Part shown: piece by piece, positions 1 to 6,237 of the stretch
How the letters are laid out: every line of letters starts with the position of its first letter
Numbering within the stretch: the stretch's first letter is position 1
Assembly (NCBI GenBank): GCA_910584735.1
Contig: CAJUBM010000095.1
Span: forward strand, 1 to 11,634
Length of the DNA stretch: 11,634 nt
Source: an uncultured Muribaculaceae bacterium
GTDB lineage: Bacteria > Bacteroidota > Bacteroidia > Bacteroidales > Muribaculaceae
Direction of reading: 5' to 3'
The notes under the pieces: model-generated
What the model saw: only the letters and a program-made list of their open reading frames with translations
Databases searched by the model: none
Told to the model about the DNA's origin: nothing
Translations under genes and position numbers: made by a program

Positions 1-83
1 GTCGCATTGAACGCTTTTACATAGCGTTCACGCGCCTTTTGTGCGGATTGGGAATTTGAAATTGGGGATTGGGAATTGGGCAT
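1..83 (-). CDS. N-terminus of an unidentified phage-cluster gene, partial
   Basis: This frame starts at an ATG (complement of 81-83) and stays open to the left edge, giving about 27 residues. The first ~13 residues (M-P-NSQSPIS-NSQS) come entirely from the RRATTGG heptad array. They are followed by a charged helical stretch, AQKARERYVKAFNA, which looks like normal protein. The gene follows the 168-aa gene on the same strand, with the opposite-facing S23 gene between them. The start region therefore looks as if it was created when the array and S23 unit arrived. The function cannot be told from this fragment. An alternative is that the true start is different and the array lies inside a longer reading frame. 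Confidence 0.5.
   Translation of the reverse strand, partial: MPNSQSPISNSQSAQKARERYVKAFNA
45..80. repeat. RRATTGG heptad array, copy 1
   Basis: Five tandem 7-bp units: GGATTGG, GAATTTG (one mismatch), AAATTGG, GGATTGG, GAATTGG, followed by one more G. The units cycle GGATTGG, GAATTGG, AAATTGG, so the higher-order period is 21 bp (7 codons). On the minus strand the array encodes NSQSPISNSQS at the N-terminus of the left-edge gene. On the plus strand it lies just upstream of the S23 gene promoter. The same array occurs at 1163 and 2744 in the same orientation. Confidence 0.85.
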
Positions 84-90
84 AAATGTT

Positions 91-108
91 TATCTTTGCG
101 CAAAGATT
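91..108 (+). promoter_or_regulatory. Palindromic divergent -7 region of the S23 gene
   Basis: TATCTTTG (91-98) matches the Bacteroidota -7 consensus TAnnTTTG and lies 16 bases before the S23 start codon. It sits in a perfect 16-bp palindrome, ATCTTTGC/GCAAAGAT (92-107). The opposite strand therefore presents AATCTTTG, one mismatch from the consensus and facing the minus-strand gene that starts at 83. No clear -33 element was found on the plus strand. The palindrome could serve as a shared operator; that part is inference. Confidence 0.5.
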
Positions 109-114
109 GAGAAT

Positions 115-474
115 ATGGCAGTTATAACTTTTGAAGATCTCGATGCTTGGCGAGAGAGTATGAAGCTCGTCAAGGACGTTTACGCACTAACAAAGAAATT
201 TCCACAGGAGGAACGATTTGGCTTGACAAGTCAGGTGCAAAGGGCGGTTGTTTCTATTCCGTCGAACATCGCAGAGGGGCATGGAAGATATTCTAAATCT
301 GAATTTGCAAATTTTGTGTCTATCTCACACGGCTCACTAAATGAAGTGCGGACACAAATACGTATTGCTCAAATGCTTGGCTACATTTCCGATAATGAGG
401 CAAATGACATCATAGCCAAATGCACTACTATTGGAAAAATCCTCGGCGGATTGATGAAATCACTTAAACAATAG
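115..474 (+). CDS. S23/IVP-type four-helix-bundle protein
   Basis: A 119-aa protein of the 23S rRNA intervening-sequence (S23/IVP, TIGR02436-like) four-helix-bundle family. The family hallmarks are all present: F-E-D-L-x-x-W near residue 6, FPxEExFGLTSQ (29-40), RAVVSIPSNIAEGHGR (43-58), SxxEFxxFxxIxxGSLNE (60-77) and a helical C-terminus. The molecular role of the family is not settled. Related Avd proteins work with diversity-generating reverse transcriptases, but no such gene is visible here. I chose the ATG at 115 over an upstream TTG at 76 because the -7 box is at 91-98 and family homology begins at MAVITFEDL. The gene runs against the phage-like genes, ends 15 bases from the convergent 168-aa gene, is AT-richer than they are, and lies beside a heptad array. 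It looks like an inserted cargo gene. Confidence 0.9.
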   Translation: MAVITFEDLDAWRESMKLVKDVYALTKKFPQEERFGLTSQVQRAVVSIPSNIAEGHGRYSKSEFANFVSISHGSLNEVRTQIRIAQMLGYISDNEANDIIAKCTTIGKILGGLMKSLKQ

Positions 475-489
475 GTATTCAACGGGTTT

Positions 490-996
490 CTAATCCCCGG
501 TCACCCATTCCTCTTTACAATAGCGTAGATCTGTAAAACAGTCTACCGCTATTGTAAAGTATGCGCCGGCAGCGCCGGAGAAGAAATATCGGTCTATCTC
601 GTTGAACGATATTCGGGGGTCGAGGTAGATGCAGTTCTGCTCCAAACGGACTTTTTCGAGTATAAGGCGCGTTGCGAATTGGCGGAACAGCTCGCGCATG
701 GTTGCCATACATTCGGCCCGTGCCTCCATATCTTCGGCGGCGTGTCGCATGGCGAAGAATACGGTCTTGATGCGTCGGGTGCGAGGTGTGTTGTTGAGGT
801 CGGTGTAGCCGTCGGCTACGTCCGACACGCAGACAAATGCAGCGGTGTTCTGCATTTGCGCGACGGCTTCCTCGAAGCCCTCCAAACCGCTGACGCGGCA
901 GAAGGTGAAGCCTTCGGCCAAAGCGAGGCGGTTGGTGGCGGTCAATTTCTCGAAAAATTTATCAGCCGCCCACGTTCCTTTGAGTTGGGTTGTCAT
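490..996 (-). CDS. Unidentified phage-cluster protein, 168 aa
   Basis: The frame of 168 codons begins with MTTQLKGTWAADKFFE and ends with CKEEWVTGD. It has no signal peptide or membrane segment. Its length, alternating hydrophobic pattern, and FSGAAGAYFTIAVDCFTDLRYC near the C-terminus would fit a small head-tail or tail-completion protein of a Bacteroidales phage, but I do not recognise a named family. Its ATG overlaps the stop of the preceding 253-aa gene by four bases (ATGA, 993-996), which indicates translational coupling and an origin in one transcription unit. Several long frames on the opposite strand are GC-driven shadows. Confidence 0.8.
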   Translation of the reverse strand: MTTQLKGTWAADKFFEKLTATNRLALAEGFTFCRVSGLEGFEEAVAQMQNTAAFVCVSDVADGYTDLNNTPRTRRIKTVFFAMRHAAEDMEARAECMATMRELFRQFATRLILEKVRLEQNCIYLDPRISFNEIDRYFFSGAAGAYFTIAVDCFTDLRYCKEEWVTGD

Positions 997-1754
997 TTCT
1001 TGTTGAGTTGGGAGTTGAGCTGTTTATACTCTCTTGCCTGGGCGTTGAGTTCGGTAAGTGCGCGGTGTGTATCGAGGGCGAGGACTTCGGCCTCTTTTGT
1101 GACATCGCCTTTGGTGAGGGCACGGATTTGTGCGTTCACGGCATCTTCGATGCGGGAACGGGAAATTGGGGATTGGGAATTGGCAAGCAGGTTTCCGTCG
1201 TCCGTTTCCGGGTTTCCAGAAAAGAAGTCGGGGTATCGGCTTGCGAGCGATGATTTGAGCGATGCGACCCAGTAGAAAATGGCGATGCGCTCGTCGGGGG
1301 CAAGCGGTGTCTTGATGCCGGGATATACCACGGAGGCGATTTCGTCGAGCAGCGTATCGTCCTGTGTTTGGAGATAGCCTTGGTAGAGGTTATCGACGAT
1401 GATGTATTGCTCAAATGGCACCTCGTCGAAGTCGGCGGCGATGCCGGGGCGGTGTTTGAGTTTTACGGGGCGAATTGGAGAAGTCGGGAGCGAGCCGAGC
1501 CAATCGAGGTTCGGGAGCAGTTCGGCGAGTGTGAGCGGCGTTATCTCGAAAAGGATTTTTCCTTTTCGGAGCAGGTAGCCGTTGTTGTTTTGCTTGCCAA
1601 TAACTTTGGTGCCCGTCCAATGGAGCAAGCAAAGGGTCTTCACCTCGTCGGAGGTGAAATTTTGAGCGAGCAGTTGATAAACATAGCGTAGCTGTTTATC
1701 GGAGAGTTCGTGCCACCCCTGCGGCACAATGAAATTTATTGAGATTGTCTGCAT
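993..1754 (-). CDS. Unidentified phage-cluster protein, 253 aa, carrying the heptad peptide
   Basis: Reads MQTISINFIVPQGWHELSDKQ onward, with a first half (residues 1-100) typical of small soluble phage proteins found beside Bacteroidales tail genes. A tail-assembly-chaperone-like role is possible but not shown. Residues 192-198 are NSQSPIS, encoded exactly by heptad array copy 2. They sit between FFSGNPETDDGNLLA and a charged helical C-terminal part (IEDAVNAQIRALTKGDVTKE). The C-terminus, KQLNSQLNKK, has a second small repeat encoded by GAGTTGG/GAGTTGA (1005-1018). The gene has its own predicted promoter, whose -7 box lies inside a terminator-like hairpin just upstream. Its stop overlaps the start of the 168-aa gene. 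Confidence 0.85.
   Translation of the reverse strand: MQTISINFIVPQGWHELSDKQLRYVYQLLAQNFTSDEVKTLCLLHWTGTKVIGKQNNNGYLLRKGKILFEITPLTLAELLPNLDWLGSLPTSPIRPVKLKHRPGIAADFDEVPFEQYIIVDNLYQGYLQTQDDTLLDEIASVVYPGIKTPLAPDERIAIFYWVASLKSSLASRYPDFFSGNPETDDGNLLANSQSPISRSRIEDAVNAQIRALTKGDVTKEAEVLALDTHRALTELNAQAREYKQLNSQLNKK
1156..1183. repeat. RRATTGG heptad array, copy 2
   Basis: Three perfect heptads, AAATTGG, GGATTGG, GAATTGG (1163-1183), with a degenerate GAACGGG before them. The 21 bp encode exactly seven residues, NSQSPIS, in the 253-aa protein. With the flanking GGG at 1154, the plus strand also fits a canonical G-quadruplex pattern across 1154-1177: GGG, 3 nt, GGG, 5 nt, GGGG, 3 nt, GGG. Confidence 0.85.
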
Positions 1755-1755
1755 A

Positions 1756-1798
1756 GAAAAAGAGCTTTAACGCACTGCGAAAGTACGGTAAAGCCCTC
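1756..1798 (-). terminator. Terminator-like hairpin after the lipoprotein gene
   Basis: Read on the minus strand, AGGGCTTTA (complement of 1789-1797) pairs with TAAAGCTCT (complement of 1761-1769), giving nine pairs with one G-T wobble. A run of five T follows at once (1756-1760). This is a normal intrinsic terminator layout 21 bases after the lipoprotein stop. The T-run ends two bases before the ATG of the 253-aa gene, so the same hairpin could act as an expression control for that gene. Confidence 0.6.
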
Positions 1799-1812
1799 TA
1801 TGCGGAAAAGAC
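1778..1812 (-). promoter_or_regulatory. Promoter of the 253-aa gene (GTCTTTTC-N19-TACTTTCG)
   Basis: The minus strand reads GTCTTTTC (1805-1812), then 19 bases, then TACTTTCG (1778-1785), which is one base off TAnnTTTG. The upstream octamer and the 19-base spacing are identical at the promoters of the portal gene and the 368-aa gene. The start codon at 1754 lies 23 bases beyond the -7 box. The promoter comes directly after the lipoprotein stop, so it restarts transcription behind the cargo gene. Confidence 0.6.
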
Positions 1813-1818
1813 GTAAAG

Positions 1819-2322
1819 TTAATGCTCGTAGATATCCATTAAAATAGAGCATTTGGCATCGGAAGGAATACGGCGGACAAGAATTGCACTACGCAAATAT
1901 GTGAAATTCTCAATTTCACCGTCTACATATTCCGAGTCCTTAATACGGTCATAGATGGTGTTGAATTGATAGCGTTCTTCCCAATTATCATAACACCAAC
2001 CATATTGATATGTTACAATATCACCTAAAATAAGCTGATACACGATAACAAGAGAATACTCGGAGAAATTGATGTTAGCCCTCACAAAATCCTCGGTACT
2101 GAAATACTTGTCTTCTGGCAATTCATCTATGGAATTGACGATAAAGATTTTATCCTTGTATTCGGTAAAGTCTTTGAGTTCCGACAATTTTACAGGCATA
2201 GTTTGTGTATTGAATTGTCGATGAATAGTAAGCGGTGTATATTCAGGCTCTCTATCTTCTTTGTTGCAAGATGTAAACAGGACAATAGAGAGCAGGATAA
2301 GGATATTGAGGATTTGCTTCAT
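1819..2322 (-). CDS. Lipoprotein cargo gene, 167 aa
   Basis: I chose the ATG at 2322 because it opens a lipoprotein signal: MKQILNILILLSIVLFTSC, with a hydrophobic core (4-16) and the lipobox ending at Cys19. The residues after the Cys, NKEDREPE, are acidic and resemble the lipoprotein export signal that sends Bacteroidota lipoproteins to the cell surface. The remainder (RQFNTQTMPVKLSELKDF onward) is soluble, with many aromatics and no family I recognise. A longer open frame upstream overlaps the 281-aa gene and lacks coding sense. The gene is clearly AT-richer than its neighbours and lies between two phage-like structural genes. This is the pattern of a phage moron, perhaps for superinfection exclusion or surface modification; the role is inference. 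Confidence 0.85.
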   Translation of the reverse strand: MKQILNILILLSIVLFTSCNKEDREPEYTPLTIHRQFNTQTMPVKLSELKDFTEYKDKIFIVNSIDELPEDKYFSTEDFVRANINFSEYSLVIVYQLILGDIVTYQYGWCYDNWEERYQFNTIYDRIKDSEYVDGEIENFTYLRSAILVRRIPSDAKCSILMDIYEH

Positions 2323-2401
2323 AGTGAGTTGATTGACGTTTGCAGTAATAACGCAATAAAACATTAAATATTGTGGTGGCATAGGTTGGCTACGGGTATG
2401 C

Positions 2402-3247
2402 TCAAAAGAAGTAGCCGGAGGCTTCTTTGCGGTTGCGGAACGTCGGGGGAGTGAACAATCGGGCGGTGTCGGAGCTGTGCCATTCGGGAAAATCGGAGGG
2501 GCGGTGGCGTATGATGTTGACAATATCGGCGAGGCGTCGGCTGTTGAACGAGCCTTTATGCAGGTAGGCGATGAGCTGCGCCTTGATTTGGCGGACTACA
2601 TCGTGGCGGACTGGTGGCAGATCTCCGCGCAGGTTTTCTGCCCGGAGCGCTGACATCAGTTCGGGCGACAACCATTCCTCGGCCAACGATGCCTCCAAGT
2701 CTATGATTTGGGGGCGGAGTTCGAGGTATCGCTCCCATTTTGAGGATTGGGAATTGGAAATTGGGGATTGGGCGACAATTTCCAAAGTCGGAAAGAGGGT
2801 TGCGCCGAAGAAAGCGGCTTGGTCGGAGTTGAGCCACCGGCTCGCGCCCGGCAGCTCGGGCAAGAGCGCGGCGATGCAGTCGTCGCGGTGGGTCAGCATC
2901 GAGCCGACAAGCCGGTCGACACGCATCTTCGATGCGGCGACGAGGTTTTGGGTGCCGACGGTGGCGAAGCCGTTGGGCGTAAGCACAAGGTCGAGCGAGG
3001 GTATGGCACGGCGCATGGCGTCGGCGACGACGAGCCGGGCGGTGGCTATGCGGATAGGGTTGCTATCTGTGTAGCCGCAGATTGTGTTGTAGGTCGGCTC
3101 GGAGGTGAAAGTTTCCTTGACCCACGCCTCGGCGAGGTCGAGGAACGGAGCGAGTTTGTCAAAGAGCGGCGTTTCGCCTTTTATGGTAATAAGTTGATTT
3201 GGAATAAGCAAACGTAGCTCCTCGTTGCTGTTGATTATCTTTGCCAT
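2402..3247 (-). CDS. DUF6712-like phage protein, 281 aa, carrying the heptad peptide
   Basis: The start MAKIINSNEELRLLIPNQLI and the pattern LxPFLDxAExWVKExF (33-47), followed by RLVVADAMRRAIPSLDLVLTPNGFATV (71-97), look like the DUF6712 family. These proteins are found next to portal genes in Bacteroidales phages and probably act at the head-tail connection. The family name is from memory. Residues 160-169 are QSPISNSQSS, encoded by heptad array copy 3 and placed in a linker before WERYLELRPQIIDLEA. The gene starts 27 bases after the portal gene on the same strand, so the two are probably co-transcribed. The protein is Arg-rich near its end (RRLADIVNIIRHRPSDFPEW) and finishes with GYFF. Confidence 0.75.
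   Translation of the reverse strand: MAKIINSNEELRLLIPNQLITIKGETPLFDKLAPFLDLAEAWVKETFTSEPTYNTICGYTDSNPIRIATARLVVADAMRRAIPSLDLVLTPNGFATVGTQNLVAASKMRVDRLVGSMLTHRDDCIAALLPELPGASRWLNSDQAAFFGATLFPTLEIVAQSPISNSQSSKWERYLELRPQIIDLEASLAEEWLSPELMSALRAENLRGDLPPVRHDVVRQIKAQLIAYLHKGSFNSRRLADIVNIIRHRPSDFPEWHSSDTARLFTPPTFRNRKEASGYFF
2744..2772. repeat. RRATTGG heptad array, copy 3
   Basis: Four perfect heptads, GGATTGG, GAATTGG, AAATTGG, GGATTGG (2744-2771), in the same orientation and cyclic order as copies 1 and 2. On the minus strand they encode QSPISNSQS within the DUF6712-like protein. The frame is the same as in the other two genes (NSQSPIS, not PIPNPQF). Confidence 0.85.
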
Positions 3248-3274
3248 TATGTTTATGAGTGATGTGTGAATACC

Positions 3275-4603
3275 TTACGCCTTGTCACTTGTGACTTTGA
3301 CCTCTTTTGCGTCTTGGTGTTCGTCGAGGGTTGTAAGTTGGATAAAAGGAACATCGACGGTCACGCCTTGCCAGGCGTTGAATTTGATGATGATGCGGTG
3401 GACGGTGAAAAGGAGGTCGTGATATGGCTTTTGGAGGGCCTGTGCTATGGTGTACAGCTCGCGCTTGTCGGAGCCGGAGTTGTTGGTCTGCGCCTTTCCG
3501 GGCACGGAGCCGACGAGGTTTGAGTGTACGCGCATAGTGAAGCATATCATATTGATAGCCTCCTGTATGTCGGTTTCCCAATCGCCGCCCTCTTTGGTGG
3601 CGTCGATTTTGTTTATCACAACGTCGTGCTGCTCCTTTCCGTCGGGAGTGATGTAGAAGGTGGAAAACCACGCTTTGCCGGAGTTTTCCGCGCCTGTGAG
3701 AAAATCAAGAATTGATTGTTTCTCACGCACGATGCGCTCCTGTTGCTTTCGGCGGTCGGTGATGCCCTCGGCACGGAAAATCGACTCCCAATATTTGGCG
3801 GAGATTTCGATTTGGTATTTTATGGGTGCGTGGTTTTTGAGCTTCGCCTCCTTTGCTATGCCGATGAGCTGCTTGATGTTGTACCATTTGCCCCTGAACA
3901 GCGAGGCATAGTAAGGTATGGGGTAATAGGTGGAGTCAACGGTGGGAATACGGCTGACGATTGCGAATTTTCGGTTGCGCGTCCGCTTGGCGAGTTTGTC
4001 TTGCAGATCACGCCACGGCGCGGAGGGGTCGAGCAGGTCTATGACCTCGATGTCGGAGGGTGAAGCGACGCACTTACGCCAGTTGGCGTAAAGGACGGAG
4101 GGTATTTTGCCGACGGTGTCGGCAGGGGCGAAGCGGCAGTAACAGGCTTCCTTACGCAAGAGGCGCACAATCTTTGTGCCGTCCTCGTTGAGAATAAGAA
4201 CACTGACGGCGAAGCCGAAGTGCTTGAAGTCCTGACTGACGCCGAGAAAATATGCGGCGAGGTCGTTGTCTAAATAGAAGTCCTCGACTTCTTGTTTAGT
4301 GCCGGGTGATGAGAGAGAGGTATCGTAGCGCAGCCCTGCGCCATAGCACACCTCGGCGTTGAAGCATTGGCAGGTGGCGAGGGTTTCGTCTTTCTCTATG
4401 AGGTCGAGAATATCGAAAGGCATCTGATTGTCGCCGCCCCACGGGATATAGGAGAGCTTATCGTCTATGAGCGTCGGCACTATGTCGGTGTCCTCACGGA
4501 ACACCGACTGCGAATTGACGGTGAACGCTGCACGGGCTTCAAGACCGGGCAGCTGCTCCACGGAGCTGAAATTTAAGTCGTCGGGGAAAAAAGAAAAGTC
4601 CAT
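3275..4603 (-). CDS. Phage portal-like protein, 442 aa
   Basis: A soluble protein of the size expected for a portal, the ring at the capsid vertex through which DNA passes. It carries the features of Bacteroidales portal-like proteins: an N-terminal DDKLSYIPWGGDNQMPFDILDLI (47-69), a conserved central region with KYWESIFRAEGITDRRKQQERI, and a C-terminal NNSGSDKRELYTIAQALQKPY (374-394). After that comes VHRIIIKFNAW and a beta-rich tail. The assignment is from sequence resemblance, not a search. The gene is followed after 27 bases by the DUF6712-like gene and has a well-formed promoter just upstream. No terminase or major capsid gene is visible next to it, so the cluster may continue outside the window or be an incomplete or remodelled prophage. 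Confidence 0.7.
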   Translation of the reverse strand: MDFSFFPDDLNFSSVEQLPGLEARAAFTVNSQSVFREDTDIVPTLIDDKLSYIPWGGDNQMPFDILDLIEKDETLATCQCFNAEVCYGAGLRYDTSLSSPGTKQEVEDFYLDNDLAAYFLGVSQDFKHFGFAVSVLILNEDGTKIVRLLRKEACYCRFAPADTVGKIPSVLYANWRKCVASPSDIEVIDLLDPSAPWRDLQDKLAKRTRNRKFAIVSRIPTVDSTYYPIPYYASLFRGKWYNIKQLIGIAKEAKLKNHAPIKYQIEISAKYWESIFRAEGITDRRKQQERIVREKQSILDFLTGAENSGKAWFSTFYITPDGKEQHDVVINKIDATKEGGDWETDIQEAINMICFTMRVHSNLVGSVPGKAQTNNSGSDKRELYTIAQALQKPYHDLLFTVHRIIIKFNAWQGVTVDVPFIQLTTLDEHQDAKEVKVTSDKA

Positions 4604-4622
4604 AACATTGAGGTTGGTGGCT

Positions 4623-4657
4623 CAAAGTTATGGACGATATGATGAGCGCGAAAAGAC
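4623..4657 (-). promoter_or_regulatory. Promoter of the portal-like gene (GTCTTTTC-N19-TAACTTTG)
   Basis: GTCTTTTC (4650-4657), 19 bases, then TAACTTTG (4623-4630) on the minus strand, a perfect match to TAnnTTTG. The start codon (4603) lies 19 bases beyond the box. A perfect 9-bp inverted repeat, GTCCATAAC (4599-4607) and GTTATGGAC (4627-4635), covers both the start codon and part of the -7 box, which is suitable for an operator. Confidence 0.65.
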
Positions 4658-4744
4658 GCGGCAAGTTTACATTTTCACAACCGAATAATCAAATACTTTG
4701 CTACTGCTTTTCTTCTTGTAGATTTTGATTGGTTGAATTATTTG

Positions 4745-4779
4745 CAAAGTTACTTATTTTCGGCGAACTATCAAAGAAA
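4745..4779 (-). promoter_or_regulatory. Possible upstream second promoter of the portal-like gene
   Basis: A further minus-strand TAACTTTG (4745-4752) with TTTCTTTG (4772-4779) 19 bases before it. It overlaps the end of the 76-aa gene. If active it would give the portal gene a ~135-nt leader that runs through the closer promoter. Its upstream octamer does not match GTCTTTTC, so it is weaker evidence than the other three. Confidence 0.35.
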
Positions 4780-5001
4780 TACCTCCAATCCGTTAATGCG
4801 GAAGATGCAGCAGTCGCGCAGACGGCGGCACTCGCCGGAGGAAAGGATTTTGACGTTTCGCCAACCACCGTAAAAGGAATATCGCAGGGATATGACGTTG
4901 CGGAGTTCGAGGATAGAGCCGTCGCTGCGCCATACGGAAAGGTCGACGGGGTCGCCGGAGTTTAGCATCGTGCGAGCGGTTGATATGTGGACTGCGTTCA
5001 T
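4771..5001 (-). CDS. Small phage-associated protein, 76 aa
   Basis: Opens MNAVHISTARTMLNSGDPVD and continues LSVWRSDGSILELRNVISLRY, then a KILSSGECRRLRDCCIFRIN segment and a GLEVFL end. The balanced composition and beta-strand-like alternation point to a real gene rather than the overlapping plus-strand frame at 4729-4965. Short proteins of this kind are, to my memory, frequent in Bacteroidales phage regions, but their role is unknown. It is followed by the portal-like gene and preceded by structured element A, which ends about 30 bases before its start codon. Element A may therefore be its leader. Confidence 0.65.
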   Translation of the reverse strand: MNAVHISTARTMLNSGDPVDLSVWRSDGSILELRNVISLRYSFYGGWRNVKILSSGECRRLRDCCIFRINGLEVFL

Positions 5002-5032
5002 TGGTTTATGGGATTGTGTGAGGTATTATCGC

Positions 5033-5131
5033 GTTAGGGATATAAGCCCGAATGGGTCAAGACCATAGGCTTGACGGCTTGCCGCATTAGCCCGACGGCG
5101 CTGTGGCGCCGGAACGCCAAAACCATTAAGA
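5033..5131. ncRNA. Structured repeat element, copy A
   Basis: Direct repeat of the element at 8506-8601; 41 of 43 bases are identical between 5073-5115 and 8547-8589. Predicted hairpins on the plus strand are GTCAAG/CTTGAC (5056-5061 with 5070-5075), CGG-CTTG-CCG (5075-5084) and CGGCGC-TGTG-GCGCCG (5096-5111). The first stem is GTCGAG/CTCGAC in copy B, a compensatory change that keeps the pairing. The element fills the gap between the 368-aa gene (whose stop, 5126-5128, is inside it) and the 76-aa gene. The strand on which it acts is not known, because the stems can form on either. Confidence 0.6.
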
Positions 5132-6232
5132 GAAAGGGGGTTGGAAATGGGTGTCGAATATGCCGGGAGAGTATCGGGCGTTGAATTTGGGTCGGGTGTC
5201 CTTGAAGCGCCAAGTGAATTTCACGGAGTTGGGCTTGTCGTCGGTGTCGGAAAGTTCGGAGGTAAAATCGGTAATGAGGATTGGGAGCATAGCGTCAAAG
5301 TCGGTTTCGGCGAGGTTTGAGTCGGTGCCCCAGGGAATACGGACGACGGGAGAGGTAAGCATCTGCTCGACCTGCAAGCACTCGTCGGAGGTAAGAGGCG
5401 CAGACTGCACCTCGTATTCCTTTGCGGTGGTGACGTTGTAGAAGCGTGCGGATTTACCGAGGGTGGCGATAGAGCGGTCGGCCTTGATTTTGTGGGTGGT
5501 GGCGTGAGGGAGTATGAGCTGTTCCGCGACGTTGAAGCAGTTAGTGTAATGGAACGGGAGGGTGTCGGCGAGAGCCGGGTCGACAAAGAGGGTCAGTGAA
5601 CGCTCGCCGCACCGTGCGGTGACGGAGAGCAGCGTGGGAGGTGTGGCGGCTTTGGTTGCGGCCTGTATCTTTGCGCGGACATCGGCGAGCATAACGAACT
5701 CGCGGTTTATGCCGTCGCCGTGCTGTATCATACCGTTGCCGGAGAGGACGTAGCGGTAGGTGGCGGTGTTGCCGTCGGTGTCGAGGTATGTAGCGTAGAT
5801 GAAGAAAGCGATTGGCTCGCGGTCGGTGGCGAACCATTGCAGCTCGAAGAAGGTGTCGGGGGCGATGCGCCGGAAAGCGGAGAGGGTGAGGAAGTTTTCG
5901 AGGAGCCATTGCGAGGGGTCGTAGAGTCCGAGTGCGCGGTCGCAGTAGATGACACGGAAGGAGTGTGAGGCGGCGGATCCGTCGGGGCCCGATGCCTCGA
6001 TGATAAATTCGGAGAAATTGAGGTCGGGGTTTCCGACCATATATTGCTCGATGAGAGAAGCGATGTCGGCGACGGTGGCCGAGCCGTTATAAGTGTAGTA
6101 CCGCTCGTCGAGCAGCACGTCCGCGCCCGAGGTGAGGCGGAAGTCGACGAAGTCCTGGTCGGTGAAGATGCTGACGTCGGGGAGGTCGGCGGAGAGCATC
6201 ACCGTGGGGGTGTAGAAGCCTATCCGTATCAT
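5126..6232 (-). CDS. Unidentified beta-rich phage-cluster protein, 368 aa
   Basis: Begins MIRIGFYTPTVMLSADLPD and ends with a run of short polar and aromatic segments (SVKFTWRFKDTRP, RYSPGIFDTHFQPPFS). It has no signal peptide and no membrane helix. Alternating hydrophobic strands throughout, with DERYYTYNGSATVADIASLI (41-60) and TYLDTDGNTATYRYVLSGNG in the middle, suggest a beta-rich virion protein such as a tail or baseplate component. I do not recognise a family. It has a strong promoter so close (5 bases from the -7 box to the ATG) that its mRNA may be leaderless, unless the ATG at codon 12 is the real start. High GC produces several long Arg- and Pro-rich shadow frames over it. Confidence 0.8.
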   Translation of the reverse strand: MIRIGFYTPTVMLSADLPDVSIFTDQDFVDFRLTSGADVLLDERYYTYNGSATVADIASLIEQYMVGNPDLNFSEFIIEASGPDGSAASHSFRVIYCDRALGLYDPSQWLLENFLTLSAFRRIAPDTFFELQWFATDREPIAFFIYATYLDTDGNTATYRYVLSGNGMIQHGDGINREFVMLADVRAKIQAATKAATPPTLLSVTARCGERSLTLFVDPALADTLPFHYTNCFNVAEQLILPHATTHKIKADRSIATLGKSARFYNVTTAKEYEVQSAPLTSDECLQVEQMLTSPVVRIPWGTDSNLAETDFDAMLPILITDFTSELSDTDDKPNSVKFTWRFKDTRPKFNARYSPGIFDTHFQPPFS

Positions 6233-6237
6233 AGGGG

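Noticed and set aside
115..474. S23 protein as Avd of a diversity-generating retroelement
   Set aside because: No reverse transcriptase, template repeat or variable repeat is visible; the motifs fit the general S23/IVP family instead.
1819..2523. Long 234-aa version of the lipoprotein
   Set aside because: The extra N-terminal part overlaps the 281-aa gene and is Pro/Thr-rich shadow; the lipoprotein signal at 2322 gives a clear start.
45..2772. RRATTGG arrays as a CRISPR array
   Set aside because: Units are contiguous 7-mers without spacers and no cas genes are present.
5541..5909. Arg- and His-rich 122-codon frame within the 368-aa gene, and similar ones at 5728-5955 and 3285-3671
   Set aside because: These are shadows of GC-rich real genes; extreme Arg, Pro, Ser or Thr content and no motifs.
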